Counted from the stretch's first letter, positions 52,496 to 62,502 are shown. The stretch: DNA of 64,000 bases from Microbacterium protaetiae (GCF_004135285.1 NZ_CP035494.1:3410001-3474000); one strand, 5' to 3'. The notes: a model not told the origin generated them from the letters alone. Numbers and translations: made by a program.

Positions 52496-53772
52496 CGTTG
52501 CTGCTCCTTGTCAGTGCGGGTGCGCTCGACGAACACGGTCGCGATGCCGCGACCGCGCCCGCGGGACGCCCCTCCGGTGAGAGTGAGACCGTCGTGCACG
52601 GCCGTGGCACCGGGCTGTGGCACGCGCCCGATCAGCTTGCCGAGCAGACCGCCGATCGAGTCGACGTCTTCGTCGTCGAGTTCGATGTCGAAAAGGTCGC
52701 CCACATCCGACACCGGAAGTCGTGAGCTGACCCGGTACCGGCCCGGCTCGAGCTCGACGACCTCGGTGGCGCGCGGATCGTATTCGTCGGCGATCTCGCC
52801 GACGAGCTCCTCGATGATGTCTTCGAGGGTGACCAGCCCGGCGACGCTGCCGTACTCGTCGACGACCAGGCACACGTGCACGGCGTCGCGCTTCATCTGC
52901 TGCAGCAAGGTCTCCACGCGCATCGACTCGGGCACGAACACCGGGGGCCGGGCAATGCGAGTGACCAGGGCGTCCTGCCACGCCGCCTCGGTGTCGCGAT
53001 AGCCGATCAGCACGAGGTCTTTGAGGTACAGCACGCCCACCACGTCGTCGGCCTCATCGTCGACGACGGGCACACGCGAGACCCCCTTGTCCAAGAACAC
53101 GCTCATGGCATCGCGGGCCGTGGTGTCGGCGTCGACGGTCACCATGTCTGTGCGCGGCACCATCACCTCGCGCACGAAGGTGTCGGTGAAGTCGAACACC
53201 GAGTGGATGAGGTCGCGGTCGTCCTGCTCGATGAGGTCTTGCGAGGCTGCCTCGTCGACCATGCTCAGCAGTTGCTCTTCGCTCGAGAACGATGCGCCGC
53301 GTGCCCCGCCGGGGGTCACCTTGTCGCCGAAAGCTATCAGGCCGTGCACGATGGGGCCGAGAATGATCCGGATGCCGCGCACCACCCGTGCGCTGCCGCG
53401 CAACAGCCCCTGCGCGTGCCGGCGGCCCACCGAGCGCGGGCTCGCGCCCACCAGGACGAACGAGATCGCCGTCATCAGCAGGACCGCGGCAAGCATCGCC
53501 CACCAGATGCTCTGGAACAGGATCGTGAAGGCGACGGTGACCAGCACGGCGGCGCCGGTCTCTGCCAGCACGCGGATGAACGTGACGGCCTGCAGGTGGG
53601 CATCGGCGTCGTCGGCGATGCGGCGCAGCTGGGGCGCTCCCCGCTCGTCTTCGTCGGCCAGATCGACGAGGTCCTGCCGGCTGGTCACGCCCATGGCCGC
53701 GTCGATGGCGGCCATGAGACCGCCGAATGCCACCAGCAGCACGGCTGCGATGAGCAGGAGAACGGCCGTCAT
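52492..53772 (-). CDS. Hemolysin-family CNNM/CBS-domain membrane protein
   Basis: A 426-residue protein with N-terminal membrane helices (CNNM-type domain, about 1-180), two CBS motifs (VMVPRTDMVTVDADTTARD and PPVFVPESMRVETLLQQM with the LVTLEDIIEELVGEI ending) and a C-terminal CorC_HlyC domain. Family members are linked to Mg2+/Co2+ efflux or homeostasis; hemolytic activity is not implied. It overlaps both neighbours, ybeY and era, by 4 bp. Confidence 0.92.
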   Translation of the reverse strand: MTAVLLLIAAVLLVAFGGLMAAIDAAMGVTSRQDLVDLADEDERGAPQLRRIADDADAHLQAVTFIRVLAETGAAVLVTVAFTILFQSIWWAMLAAVLLMTAISFVLVGASPRSVGRRHAQGLLRGSARVVRGIRIILGPIVHGLIAFGDKVTPGGARGASFSSEEQLLSMVDEAASQDLIEQDDRDLIHSVFDFTDTFVREVMVPRTDMVTVDADTTARDAMSVFLDKGVSRVPVVDDEADDVVGVLYLKDLVLIGYRDTEAAWQDALVTRIARPPVFVPESMRVETLLQQMKRDAVHVCLVVDEYGSVAGLVTLEDIIEELVGEIADEYDPRATEVVELEPGRYRVSSRLPVSDVGDLFDIELDDEDVDSIGGLLGKLIGRVPQPGATAVHDGLTLTGGASRGRGRGIATVFVERTRTDKEQQR

Positions 53773-54236
53773 GAGCGGTTGCGGCGCTCCGCGGTATGGA
53801 AGCTCAGCAGCAGATCGCGCTGCAGGCCGAACATCTCGCGCTCTTCGTCGGGTTCGGCGTGGTCGAAGCCCAGCAGGTGCAGCAGCCCGTGGGTGGTCAG
53901 AAGCATGAGTTCGTCGAGAGTGGAGTGGCCCGCCTGCTCGGCCTGGGTCTCAGCGACCTGCGGGCACAGCACGATGTCGCCGAGAAGTCCCGCCGGTGTC
54001 GGCATGTCGGCGGTGCCCGGACGCAGCTCGTCCATCGGAAAGCTCAGCACGTCGGTTGGCCCCGGTTCGTCCATCCACTGCACGTGCAGTGCTTCCATGG
54101 CACCCTCGTCGACGATGAGGATGGCCACGTCGGCGTCGGGGCTGACGTGCAGCTGCGCGAGGTTGTGCTCGGTCAACCGCAGCAGTTTGGCCTCGTCGAC
54201 GACGAAACCCGATTCGTTCGTGATCTCGATGGTCAT
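53769..54236 (-). CDS. ybeY: rRNA maturation endoribonuclease YbeY
   Basis: Zn-dependent RNase (155 residues) for 16S rRNA 3' end maturation. The metal motif is HGLLHLLGFDH, with three His, in TTHGLLHLLGFDHAEPDE. The N-terminal half has WMDEPGPTDVLSFPMDEL, also a family signature. It overlaps phoH and the CBS-domain gene by 4 bp each. Confidence 0.95.
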   Translation of the reverse strand: MTIEITNESGFVVDEAKLLRLTEHNLAQLHVSPDADVAILIVDEGAMEALHVQWMDEPGPTDVLSFPMDELRPGTADMPTPAGLLGDIVLCPQVAETQAEQAGHSTLDELMLLTTHGLLHLLGFDHAEPDEEREMFGLQRDLLLSFHTAERRNRS

Positions 54237-55312
54237 GCTCGTCCTCGCCTCTGCTGGTGGTCACGCGGTGCGCGCGGGTGCAGCGCGCCGCGTCGCTCGG
54301 CACGATTGGCGAACTCTTCGGCTTCATCGCGCTCACGGCGTGAGGCCAGACGGCGCTCGTCGTATTCGGTGTAGGCGTCCACGATGCGCCCCACCAGTGT
54401 GTGCCGGACGACGTCTTGGCTGGTCAGGGTCGCGAAGTGGATGTCGTCGATGTCTTTGAGCACCCGGGTGACAAGGCGCAGCCCCGACGCCGACTGTGGC
54501 AGGTCGATCTGGGTGATGTCGCCGGTGACGACCATGCGCGTGCCGAACCCGAGCCGGGTGAGGAACATCTTCATCTGCTCGGGCGTGGTGTTCTGTGCCT
54601 CGTCGAGCACGACGAACGAGTCGTTCAAGGTGCGCCCGCGCATGTACGCCAGCGGTGCCACCTCGATCGTGCCGCTCGCGATGAGCTTCGGGACCAGTTC
54701 AGGGTCCATCATCTCGTTGAGCGCGTCGTACAGCGGCCGCAGGTACGGGTCGATCTTGTCGGTGAGGGTGCCCGGCAGAAAGCCGAGCCGCTCCCCCGCC
54801 TCGATGGCGGGACGACTCAGGATGATACGGCTGACCTCTTTGCGCTGCAGGGCCTGCACGGCTTTGGCCATCGCCAGGTAGGTCTTGCCGGTGCCGGCGG
54901 GGCCGATGCCGAACACGATGGTGTTCTCGTCGATGGCGTCGACGTATGCCTTCTGCCCGGCGGTCTTGGGGCGGATCACCTTGCCGCGCGAGGACAGGAT
55001 CGCCTCGCCGAGCACCTCTGACGGGCGCAGGTTGGCGTCGGACTGCAGCATCCGGTTCGACGAGACGACGTCGAGCGGGTCGAGCCCTTGACCGGCGCGG
55101 GCCATGGCGATGAGTTCCTCCACAAGGGTGCGGGCGGCGGCCACCGCGGGCGCGTCGCCGGACAGCGTGATCTCGTTGCCGCGCACGTGCACGTCAACAT
55201 CGGGGTGCTCGCGCTCCACAACGCGCAGCAGTCGGTCCTGCGGCCCGAGCAGCTGCACCATGGCGATGCCGTCGGCGTAGATCCGCTCGACGGCGGCTGC
55301 GTCATCCGGCAT
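54233..55312 (-). CDS. phoH: PhoH-like ATPase
   Basis: A 359-residue P-loop ATPase. It has an N-terminal KH-like region, Walker [14 protein letters not shown], Walker [11 protein letters not shown] and a [18 protein letters not shown] sensor segment. It is linked to RNA metabolism through the conserved phoH-ybeY-era neighbourhood. The start overlaps the HIT gene by 11 bp. The C-terminal tail is charged and rich in Arg and Glu. Confidence 0.93.
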   Translation of the reverse strand: MPDDAAAVERIYADGIAMVQLLGPQDRLLRVVEREHPDVDVHVRGNEITLSGDAPAVAAARTLVEELIAMARAGQGLDPLDVVSSNRMLQSDANLRPSEVLGEAILSSRGKVIRPKTAGQKAYVDAIDENTIVFGIGPAGTGKTYLAMAKAVQALQRKEVSRIILSRPAIEAGERLGFLPGTLTDKIDPYLRPLYDALNEMMDPELVPKLIASGTIEVAPLAYMRGRTLNDSFVVLDEAQNTTPEQMKMFLTRLGFGTRMVVTGDITQIDLPQSASGLRLVTRVLKDIDDIHFATLTSQDVVRHTLVGRIVDAYTEYDERRLASRRERDEAEEFANRAERRGALHPRAPRDHQQRRGRA

Positions 55313-55652
55313 TCATGCTCGATTCGTCCAGGCCCCCGGCCAATACGTGCGCGTGCACGTGGAACACGGTCTGTCCCGCGTTCGCACCGGTGTTGAAGAT
55401 GAGGCGGAAGTCGCCGTCGGAGTGCTCGGCGGCCAGCGTGTTCGCCAGCTCGATCATCTGCACCAGCAGCGCCGGGTCGCCGGCGGCGAGCTCGGTGACA
55501 TCGCGGTACTGCTGCGTCTTCGGGATCACGAGAAGGTGCACCGGCGCCTTGGGTGCGATATCACGGATGGCGAAGAGAGTGTCGGTCTGCGCGACGATCT
55601 CAGACGGGATCTCGCCGTTGAGGATGCGCGTGAAGATCGAGGGTTCGCTCAT
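55302..55652 (-). CDS. HIT family nucleotide-binding protein
   Basis: A 116-residue histidine-triad protein, a nucleotide hydrolase or transferase acting on AMP conjugates. The triad is HVHAHV in QTVFHVHAHVLAGG, and the N-terminus has IFTRILNGEIPSEI. The ATG is 6 bases after TAGACT (minus 55659-55664), suggesting a leaderless promoter within the operon. It overlaps phoH by 11 bp. Confidence 0.93.
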   Translation of the reverse strand: MSEPSIFTRILNGEIPSEIVAQTDTLFAIRDIAPKAPVHLLVIPKTQQYRDVTELAAGDPALLVQMIELANTLAAEHSDGDFRLIFNTGANAGQTVFHVHAHVLAGGLDESSMNAG

Positions 55653-55692
55653 GGGTCCAGTCTATGAGCCGCCATCGGTCATTGAGCGAGCA

Positions 55693-56424
55693 TCACCAGC
55701 GCCCGAGGCGGGTGCTCACCACCGCGAGGGCCGCCGGGCCTGCGGTCGAGGTACGCAGCACGGTCGAACCGAGCGCGGCGATCACGGCACCGGCTTCGGC
55801 GAACGCGGACAGTTCCTCGGCCGCGATGCCGCCCTCCGGGCCGACCACCAGCACGATGTCTCGGCCGTCGCCGACGTCGAGCCCGCTCAGCGGCACCGTA
55901 CCCGCAGGGTCGAGGACGACCAGGCGGGATGCCGCAGCTCGGCCGATCAGCGCACGGGTCGTGATGACCTCGGCGACCTCGGGAATCCAGGCGCGGTGCG
56001 CCTGCTTGGCTGCCTCGCGGGCGATGCTCTGCCAGCGAGTGCGGCCCTTGGCCTGTTTGGCGCCCTCCCAGCGCGAGATGCTGCGGGCAGCCTGCCACGG
56101 CACGATCTCGTCGACACCGAGCTCGGTGGCCGCCTGCACGGCCAGCTCGTCACGATCGCCCTTCGCCAGCGCCTGGACCAGCACGACACGCGGGGAGGCG
56201 GCCGGTACGTCTTCGCGGGCGGTCACCCGCACCGCGACCTGCTGTGGCGTGACGTCTTCGCACACCGCCGTGAGCCACGCCCCCCGCCCGTCGCCGAGGG
56301 TGATCGTCTCGCCCGCGCGCACGCGTCGCACCGTGGCGGCATGGTGTGCTTCTGCACCGGTGAGCATGACACGGTCGCCGACGCGGGCGTCGGTGGCCTC
56401 ATCCACCACGAAGTGCAGCGCCAC
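55693..56424 (-). CDS. rsmE: 16S rRNA (uracil1498-N3)-methyltransferase
   Basis: A SPOUT-class methyltransferase (243 residues). The N-terminal PUA-like part begins MALHFVVDEATDARVGDRV. The trefoil-knot region has VVGPEGGIAAEELSAF and the ending LGSTVLRTSTAGPAAL, both typical for SAM binding. It is 3 bp downstream of dnaJ and in the same operon as hrcA. Confidence 0.94.
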   Translation of the reverse strand: MALHFVVDEATDARVGDRVMLTGAEAHHAATVRRVRAGETITLGDGRGAWLTAVCEDVTPQQVAVRVTAREDVPAASPRVVLVQALAKGDRDELAVQAATELGVDEIVPWQAARSISRWEGAKQAKGRTRWQSIAREAAKQAHRAWIPEVAEVITTRALIGRAAASRLVVLDPAGTVPLSGLDVGDGRDIVLVVGPEGGIAAEELSAFAEAGAVIAALGSTVLRTSTAGPAALAVVSTRLGRW

Positions 56425-56427
56425 GGA

Positions 56428-57546
56428 TCAGCTGTTCCGGAAGCGATCGCGCAGGCGCGCGAAAAGCCCCTGTTGAAATTCGGCGAGCTTCGGGTCGGGC
56501 GCCTTCGTCTTCTTCTTGAAGTCGACGATGAGCGCCCGCTCTTTCGCGTCGAGGCGCGTGGGGGTCACCACGTGCACACCGACGCGCAGGTCGCCACGCC
56601 CCGAACCGCGCAGGGGCGTGATGCCACGTCCCTTGATCGTGAGGATGTCGCCGCTTTGCACGCCGGGGCGCACTTCGAGATCGACAGGTCCGTCAAGCGA
56701 CTCGATGGTGGTCGTGGTGCCGAGGATGGCGTCGGGCATCGACACGTCGAGAGTGGCGAGCAGGTCATCGCCCTCTCGGCTGAACACGTCGTGATGGGCG
56801 ACGGTGATCTCGAGGTAGAGGTCGCCGTTCGGGCCACCTGCCGGACCCACTTCACCCGACCCGGGCATCTGCAACCGCAGCCCTGATTCGACGCCCGCCG
56901 GAATGTCCACTGACACCGTCCGACGCGCCCGCACCCGACCCTGCCCCTGGCACGTGGCGCACGGGTACGGGATGGTGGTGCCATAGCCCTGGCAGACGGT
57001 GCACGGGGCGCTCGTGACCACGTTGCCCAGCAGGCTGCGCACCGTACGCTGCACGTGACCGGAACCGTGGCAGATCTCACAGGTGACCGGCGAGGTGCCC
57101 GGCTGGCAGCATGAGCCGTCGCACGTCTCACAGAGCACGGCGGTGTCGACCTCGATGTCGCGGTGCACGCCGAACACGACGTCACCCAGCTCGAGGGTCA
57201 CCCGCACGAGGGCATCTTGCCCACGCTCACGGCGCGACCGTGGCTGCCCGCCCCGCCCGCCGCCGCCGGCTGCGCCGAAGAACGTCTCGAAGATGTCGCC
57301 GAAGCCGCCGAAGCCGCCCTGACCACCGAAGGGAGAGTCACCGCCCATGTCATAGCGACGACGCTGCTCGGGGTCACTGAGCACGTCGTAGGCGTGCGTG
57401 ACGAGCTTGAACTTCTCTTCGGCCTCCGCACCCGGGTTCACATCGGGATGCAGCTCACGAGCGAGTCGCCGGTATGCCTTCTTGATCTCGTCGGGGGTCG
57501 CCTCGCGCGACACGCCGAGCACCTGGTAGTGGTCCTGGTCAGCCAC
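56428..57546 (-). CDS. dnaJ: Chaperone DnaJ (DnaJ2 type, with hrcA)
   Basis: Hsp40 co-chaperone (372 residues) stimulating DnaK. The J domain starts [21 protein letters not shown], with HPD in [12 protein letters not shown] Gly/Phe-rich region follows ([15 protein letters not shown]). The zinc domain has four repeats: [24 protein letters not shown] and CATCQGQG. The first ends in Cys instead of Gly. The C-terminal substrate-binding domains complete the protein. It is 48 bp downstream of hrcA and probably under CIRCE control. Confidence 0.95.
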   Translation of the reverse strand: MADQDHYQVLGVSREATPDEIKKAYRRLARELHPDVNPGAEAEEKFKLVTHAYDVLSDPEQRRRYDMGGDSPFGGQGGFGGFGDIFETFFGAAGGGGRGGQPRSRRERGQDALVRVTLELGDVVFGVHRDIEVDTAVLCETCDGSCCQPGTSPVTCEICHGSGHVQRTVRSLLGNVVTSAPCTVCQGYGTTIPYPCATCQGQGRVRARRTVSVDIPAGVESGLRLQMPGSGEVGPAGGPNGDLYLEITVAHHDVFSREGDDLLATLDVSMPDAILGTTTTIESLDGPVDLEVRPGVQSGDILTIKGRGITPLRGSGRGDLRVGVHVVTPTRLDAKERALIVDFKKKTKAPDPKLAEFQQGLFARLRDRFRNS

Positions 57547-57594
57547 ATTCGCCTTCCTGCCCGCGCCAGCGCCGCGGGTTCGTCTGCGCCGGGG

Positions 57595-58641
57595 TCAGTG
57601 CCCCGACTCGTCTTCTTCGAGCAACGTGCTCAAGTAGTGCGCGACGGCTCGCACCGCCGCGAGGTTGGTGGGATAGTCCATGCGAGTGGGGCCGAGCACA
57701 CCGACTCTTCCCCGCGCACGTGCCGCGTCGTAATCGCCGACGACGAGGGATGCCTCGGCCAGGCCGAACGGCGCGTTCTCGCGACCGATCGACGCGGCCA
57801 GCCCCTCTTGATCGGCGACCATCTCGCTCATCAGGCGCAGCAGTGTCACCTGCTCCTCGATGGCTTCGAGCAGCGGGTAGATCGAGCCACGGAAGTCGGC
57901 CTCGTCACGCGCGAGGTTGGCGGTGCCGGCCATCAGCAGGCGGTCTTGCCGGAACTCCTCGAGTTCTTCGGAGACGAGACCGAGCACCGTCTGCAGCGCG
58001 GGATCCAGGCGCGTCGGCGCCGCCGCGCCGGCGATCGCGGCCAGCAGCCCACCGACAGCCTGTGCCCCGTCGCCCACGCTGTGGCCGGTGATCAACACCG
58101 AGACGCGGGCGCGCAGCTGCGCGACATCCACCTCGTCAAGTTCGACGGGCAGCGTCACGATGCGCTGCGAGACGCGCCCGGTGTCGGTGACGAGAATCAC
58201 CAACAGCCGTGCGGCGCCCAGATCGACGAGCTCGACGTGCGTGACGTTGGCCTGCGCGAACGACGGGTACTGCACGATGGCGACCTGTCCGGTCAGCCGT
58301 GTGAGGGCCCGGACCGTGCGGGTGAGCACGTCGTCGAGGTCGGTCGAGCCGTCGAGAAAAGTCGTGATCGCCGAGCGCTGCGCCGGGCTCAGCGGCCGCA
58401 GTTCGGCCAGATGGTCGACGAAGACGCGGTAGCCCTTGTCGGTGGGCACCCGCCCCGACGAGGTGTGCGGGGCGGCGATCAGCTCTTCGTCTTCGAGCAG
58501 CGCCATGTCGTTGCGGATCGTGGCCGCCGAAACGCCGAACGCGTGCCGGTCGACGATGCGCTTGCTGCCGACAGGCTCACGGGTCTCGACGTAGTCCTGC
58601 ACGATGGCTTGGAGCACCTGCAGTCCGCGCTCGGTGACCAT
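57595..58641 (-). CDS. hrcA: Heat-inducible transcription repressor HrcA
   Basis: Repressor (348 residues) that binds CIRCE operators. The N-terminal winged helix begins MVTERGLQVLQAIVQDYVET, with SAATIRNDMALLEDEELI and HTSSGRVPTDKGYR. The C-terminal part is the GAF-like regulatory domain. ATG 58641 has AAAGGAG upstream and the CIRCE site lies in its own leader, so it is autoregulated together with dnaJ and rsmE. Confidence 0.95.
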   Translation of the reverse strand: MVTERGLQVLQAIVQDYVETREPVGSKRIVDRHAFGVSAATIRNDMALLEDEELIAAPHTSSGRVPTDKGYRVFVDHLAELRPLSPAQRSAITTFLDGSTDLDDVLTRTVRALTRLTGQVAIVQYPSFAQANVTHVELVDLGAARLLVILVTDTGRVSQRIVTLPVELDEVDVAQLRARVSVLITGHSVGDGAQAVGGLLAAIAGAAAPTRLDPALQTVLGLVSEELEEFRQDRLLMAGTANLARDEADFRGSIYPLLEAIEEQVTLLRLMSEMVADQEGLAASIGRENAPFGLAEASLVVGDYDAARARGRVGVLGPTRMDYPTNLAAVRAVAHYLSTLLEEDESGH

Positions 58642-58658
58642 GGGTGCTCCTTTCTCTG

Positions 58659-58690
58659 CTGGCACTCATCCGGTTCGAGTGCCAATTCTA
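58659..58690 (-). promoter_or_regulatory. CIRCE operator and -10 box of hrcA-dnaJ
   Basis: On the minus strand TTGGCACTC-N9-GAGTGCCAG (58659-58685) matches the CIRCE consensus TTAGCACTC-N9-GAGTGCTAA at 15 of 18 arm positions. TAGAAT (58685-58690) overlaps its upstream edge as the -10, so HrcA would block transcription starting inside the operator. Confidence 0.88.
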
Positions 58691-58748
58691 GCGAGTGCGC
58701 CTGGGGGATCGCTCGGCCACGCGCGCACCGCGCGTCGCATGAATCTCG

Positions 58749-59966
58749 TCAGTCGGTCAGCGCCCGCACGACGGCGTCGGCGAGCAGGCGTCCCTTCACC
58801 GTGAGCACGATGCGCCCGCGCACGGCGTCAGCACCCGAGACAAGGCCGTCGGCGATCAGACCGGCCACGGCATCCCGATGTGCCGCATCGAGCTCGACCA
58901 GCGGCATCCCCTCCCGAATCCGGGTGCGCAACAGCACCGATTCCAGAGTGCGGGCCACAGCATCGGGTCTCTCTCGCCCGGCCGCCGGCGACGTGCCGGC
59001 CGCGAGCCGTTGCGCATAGGCGGCGGGATGCTTCACGTTCCACCACCGCAGTCCCACGATGTGACTGTGGGCCCCGGGGCCGAACCCCCACCAGTCGTGG
59101 CCGCGCCAGTACGCGAGATTGTGGCGCGAGCGGTGCCGTTCACCGCGCGCCCAGTTCGACACCTCGTACCAGTCGAAGCCCGCCTCGGCCAGAGCCGCGT
59201 CGGCGAGCTCGTACATGTCTGCCTGCAGATCGTCGTCGGGCGCCGGCACCTCGCCGCGGCGGATCTGCCGCGCGAGCTTTGTGCCCTCTTCGATGATCAG
59301 CGCGTACGCCGAGATGTGGTCGGGCTCCAGCGCCACGGCCGTGGTCACCGAGCTGCGCCAGTCTTCCAGCGACTCCCCCGGCGCCCCGTAGATGAGGTCG
59401 ACGCTGACATCCAGGCCCGCGCGCCGCGCGGCCCGGACCGCCGTGCGCACATTGGCCGGGTCGTGCGTGCGATCCAGCGCTGCCAGCACGTGCGGCACCG
59501 ACGACTGCATGCCCACCGAGAGCCTGGTCACCCCCGCCGCCGCCAGCTCGTCGACCACCGCGTCGGTCACGGTGTCGGGGTTCGCCTCGACGGTGACCTC
59601 GGCCCCCTCGGCGATTCCGAACGCGTCGCGTACGCCGGCGAGCATGCGCGCGAGGTCTCCAGGCGGCAAAAGCGTCGGCGTCCCTCCCCCGAAGAAGACA
59701 GTGGATGCCGCGCGCCGGCCGTGGGCAGCATCCAGCACTGCGCGCGCCAAGCCGATCTCGCGCAGCAGGGTGTCGGCGTACTGATCCTGCCGCGCGCCGC
59801 GCAACTCGGTGGCGGTGTAGGTGTTGAAGTCGCAGTAGCCGCAGCGCACCCGGCAGAACGGCACGTGCAGATACACGCTGAAGGGCGCGGCGGCGTCGAC
59901 CGGCAGGTCTGCCGGCAGCAAGCCGTCGGCGGGGGCGGGGTCGCCGATCGGCAGAGCCGAGCCCAT
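58749..59966 (-). CDS. hemW: Radical SAM heme chaperone HemW
   Basis: A 405-residue radical SAM protein related to oxygen-independent coproporphyrinogen oxidase but of the HemW type, which handles heme. The 4Fe-4S ligands are C38, C42 and C45 in PFCRVRCGYCDFN. SAM-binding features are FFGGGTPTLL and VEANPDTV. The HemW C-terminal domain reads NLAYWRGHDWWGFGPGAHSH. The ATG shares one base with the DUF1990 stop (TGATG). hrcA lies 107 bp downstream. Confidence 0.92.
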   Translation of the reverse strand: MGSALPIGDPAPADGLLPADLPVDAAAPFSVYLHVPFCRVRCGYCDFNTYTATELRGARQDQYADTLLREIGLARAVLDAAHGRRAASTVFFGGGTPTLLPPGDLARMLAGVRDAFGIAEGAEVTVEANPDTVTDAVVDELAAAGVTRLSVGMQSSVPHVLAALDRTHDPANVRTAVRAARRAGLDVSVDLIYGAPGESLEDWRSSVTTAVALEPDHISAYALIIEEGTKLARQIRRGEVPAPDDDLQADMYELADAALAEAGFDWYEVSNWARGERHRSRHNLAYWRGHDWWGFGPGAHSHIVGLRWWNVKHPAAYAQRLAAGTSPAAGRERPDAVARTLESVLLRTRIREGMPLVELDAAHRDAVAGLIADGLVSGADAVRGRIVLTVKGRLLADAVVRALTD

Positions 59967-60616
59967 CAGGCCGGAGTCGCGTACAGGGGCGAGATCGCGC
60001 GCAGGTAGCGCTGGAACAGCGCCTTGCGCCGGCGGGTGATCAGCCACGGCATCACCTTGTAGAAGAACGACCGCGGCGCGTCGAACGCACGCACGGTGAA
60101 CCACACTTCGTCGTTCTCATACCACTCGACCATGAACGACTCCTCGCCACTGACGACGGTGTCGCTCACAGTGCCCAGGAGAAACCCGACGCGGCGCGGC
60201 TCTTCGATGGCAAGGATCACCCGCAGCTCGCCGCCGGCCTTGAGCCCTTTGACCCGGCCGCGCAGGTGCACGGTGGCCCCCGAGCTCACCCACGGTGTGC
60301 CATCGGCGTCGAAGCGTTGATCGGCCTCGAGTTTGCTGGGCGCTATCGCGTTGCCTTCGGCGTCGAAACTCACGCCGGAGTACATCGGTCCGGCAGCCGG
60401 ACGCACGTCGGTCACGCTCAACCCGCCGTCCCGCTGCGCGCGCCACGACAGCACGGCCTCCGAGGCCGTACGAAAGCGATCTTCGCCACTGCCCAGCCGC
60501 CAGGATTCCTGCGCCGGACGACTGCGCTCGGGCGGGTACTGCATGAGATCGGGCGCCTGGGTCGCTCCGACCGCTGCATAGTCCACCGTCTCGTCACGGA
60601 AGGTCCCTCGACGCAT
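59966..60616 (-). CDS. DUF1990 family protein
   Basis: A 216-residue protein of the DUF1990 family, with the conserved middle part ATVHLRGRVKGLKAGGELR, RVGFLLGTVSDTVVSGEESF, and FFYKVMPWLITRRRKALFQ near the end. ATG 60616 is 7 bases after TAGGCT (minus 60624-60629), so it is leaderless and starts the transcript running into hemW. The family has no firm function. It separates hemW from the lepA region here. Confidence 0.85.
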   Translation of the reverse strand: MRRGTFRDETVDYAAVGATQAPDLMQYPPERSRPAQESWRLGSGEDRFRTASEAVLSWRAQRDGGLSVTDVRPAAGPMYSGVSFDAEGNAIAPSKLEADQRFDADGTPWVSSGATVHLRGRVKGLKAGGELRVILAIEEPRRVGFLLGTVSDTVVSGEESFMVEWYENDEVWFTVRAFDAPRSFFYKVMPWLITRRRKALFQRYLRAISPLYATPA

Positions 60617-60664
60617 GCGTTTCAGCCTAGCGAGGCCAGGCTGTGAGCGGAGTGCACGCGTGGC

Positions 60665-61336
60665 TCACGCGCCGGGGCGCCCGGGCTCGACAAGTCCGTA
60701 CTCATACGCGGCGATCACCGCCTGCACCCGATCACGCAGCCCGAGTTTGGCGAGGATGCGGCTCACATGCGTCTTCACGGTTCCCTCGGAGACGAACAGC
60801 CTTCGACCGATCTCGACGTTGCTGAGCCCATCGGCGATGGCCCTCAGCACGTCGCGTTCCCGGTCGGTGAGCTGAGCAAGCGGACCGGGGCGGCCCTCAA
60901 CAACCCGACGCCGGTGCACGTACCCTTCTATCAGCCGGCGTGTCAGCACCGGTGCGAGCAGCATGTCTCCCGCGGCGACGGTGTGGATTCCGGCGATCAA
61001 CTGCTCGGGACCAGTGTCTTTGAGCAGAAAGCCGCTGGCCCCCGCACGCAGGGAGTCGTACACGTAGCCGTCGACATCGAACGTGGTCAGCATGAGCACT
61101 CGGGTCGTCACGCCTGCCGCGAGAATGCCCGCGGTCGCCTGAATTCCGTCCATCCCCGGCATCCGCACATCCATGAGCATGACGTCGGGCGATGTCGCGC
61201 GCGCCAGCGCCACCGCCTGCGCACCATCGCCGGCCTCGCCCACGAGTCGCATATCGGGCTGCGATTCGACCACCATGCGCAGCCCGGCCAGAATGAGCGG
61301 CTGATCGTCGGCGATGGCGACGGAGATGTCGTTCAT
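60665..61336 (-). CDS. LuxR/NarL-type response regulator
   Basis: A 223-residue two-component regulator. The receiver domain has the acidic pair D10/D11, phospho-acceptor D56 in VMLMDVRMPGMDG, and the conserved Lys in GFLLKDTGPEQL. The C-terminal helix-turn-helix is LTDRERDVLRAIADGLSN with VSEGTVKTHVSRILAKLGL. Its start overlaps the sensor-kinase stop by 4 bp. Its target is unknown; the divergent membrane-protein gene at 62667 is a candidate. Confidence 0.93.
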   Translation of the reverse strand: MNDISVAIADDQPLILAGLRMVVESQPDMRLVGEAGDGAQAVALARATSPDVMLMDVRMPGMDGIQATAGILAAGVTTRVLMLTTFDVDGYVYDSLRAGASGFLLKDTGPEQLIAGIHTVAAGDMLLAPVLTRRLIEGYVHRRRVVEGRPGPLAQLTDRERDVLRAIADGLSNVEIGRRLFVSEGTVKTHVSRILAKLGLRDRVQAVIAAYEYGLVEPGRPGA

Positions 61337-62502
61337 GAGACCCGCTGTTCCAGCGGCAGTTCCGCACGCAGCAGATAACCTCCGTCGGCGCGCGGCCCGG
61401 TCATCAGAGTGCCGCCGAGGGCAGCCACACGTTCGCGCAGGCCGAGCAGGCCGTGATCCGTGCCGCCCAGTGAACTTCCGCCTGCGCCGGGCGCGCACGA
61501 CACCTCGATGGTCATGACGCCGCCCGACGAGGCCAGCCGCACCCCGGTGTCGACGTTTCCGGCGTGTTTGAGCACGTTCGTCAGTCCTTCCTGCACGATG
61601 CGATATCCCGCGAGTTGGATGCTGGGCGCGAGCGCCGCGCCGACGCCTTCGGTGTGCAGCTGCACGGGCAGTCCGAGCTCGCGCATCTGCGCGCACAGCG
61701 CATCGACGTCCGACAGCGTCGGCTGCGGTGCGGTGCCCTCTGGCGCCTGGCCGTCTTCGCGCAGCACCTCGAGCAGAGTGCGCAGCTCGTTCAGCGACTC
61801 GCGGCCGAGCCCTTCGATACGCGCGAGTGCCTCGACGGCCACTGACGGGTCGGATGCCGCCGCCAGGCGTGCCCCGCCGGCCTGCATCACGATCACGGTG
61901 ATGGTGTGCGAGATGACATCGTGCAGCTCGCGGGCGATGCGCGCGCGTTCCTGGGTTGCGGCGCGTTCGTCGGCCTGGGCGCGCTCAAGCTCTTGCCGCA
62001 GGGCGCCGTCGCGATATCGCGCCCAGCTTCGTGCGAACAATCCGAGCGTGAAGGCGGCAGCCAGCAGAACGCCGTCATAGAGCAGGTCTCCGGGATCTGC
62101 CATCTCGGGAAACCGCAGCGAGATGACCGTCAACGTCACGGCGCTGACGACTGCGCCGGCGATCTGGCGCACCATCCGCTCTTCATGCCGTGCGCAGGAA
62201 TACAGAGCCACCAGCCATGGGATGAACTCGCCCCAATAGCCCAGAGCCAGCGGCACCACCCAGACCGGCACGGCGATCACCACGGCCACGCCGATCTGCA
62301 CGAGGAGTGCGAACCGGCGACGCAGCACGAGCAGCGCGCAGATGACCGTCATCGGCACGAACGACGACGCCACCGGCGCGGCGCCCACGCTCTCGCTCAG
62401 GCCGAAGACAATGTCCAGTACTCCGGCCACCCACAGTCCGGCCGCCGGCGCCACATCGAAGACTGTTCCCCGCCATCCCGCTCGACGCCACGCACCGTGC
62501 AT
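61333..62502 (-). CDS. Sensor histidine kinase (HisKA_3 family)
   Basis: A 389-residue membrane kinase. The N-terminal half has four to six hydrophobic segments (such as MTVICALLVLRR and FALLVQIGVAVVIAVPVWVV). The dimerisation domain has phospho-acceptor His in ARIARELHDVISHTITVIV, and the ATPase domain has GYRIVQEGLTNVLKHA (N box) and GLLGLRERVAALGG. ATG 62502 is 6 bases after TACCGT. It forms a pair with the response regulator. The stimulus is unknown; the membrane region has no large sensory loop. Confidence 0.92.
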   Translation of the reverse strand: MHGAWRRAGWRGTVFDVAPAAGLWVAGVLDIVFGLSESVGAAPVASSFVPMTVICALLVLRRRFALLVQIGVAVVIAVPVWVVPLALGYWGEFIPWLVALYSCARHEERMVRQIAGAVVSAVTLTVISLRFPEMADPGDLLYDGVLLAAAFTLGLFARSWARYRDGALRQELERAQADERAATQERARIARELHDVISHTITVIVMQAGGARLAAASDPSVAVEALARIEGLGRESLNELRTLLEVLREDGQAPEGTAPQPTLSDVDALCAQMRELGLPVQLHTEGVGAALAPSIQLAGYRIVQEGLTNVLKHAGNVDTGVRLASSGGVMTIEVSCAPGAGGSSLGGTDHGLLGLRERVAALGGTLMTGPRADGGYLLRAELPLEQRVS

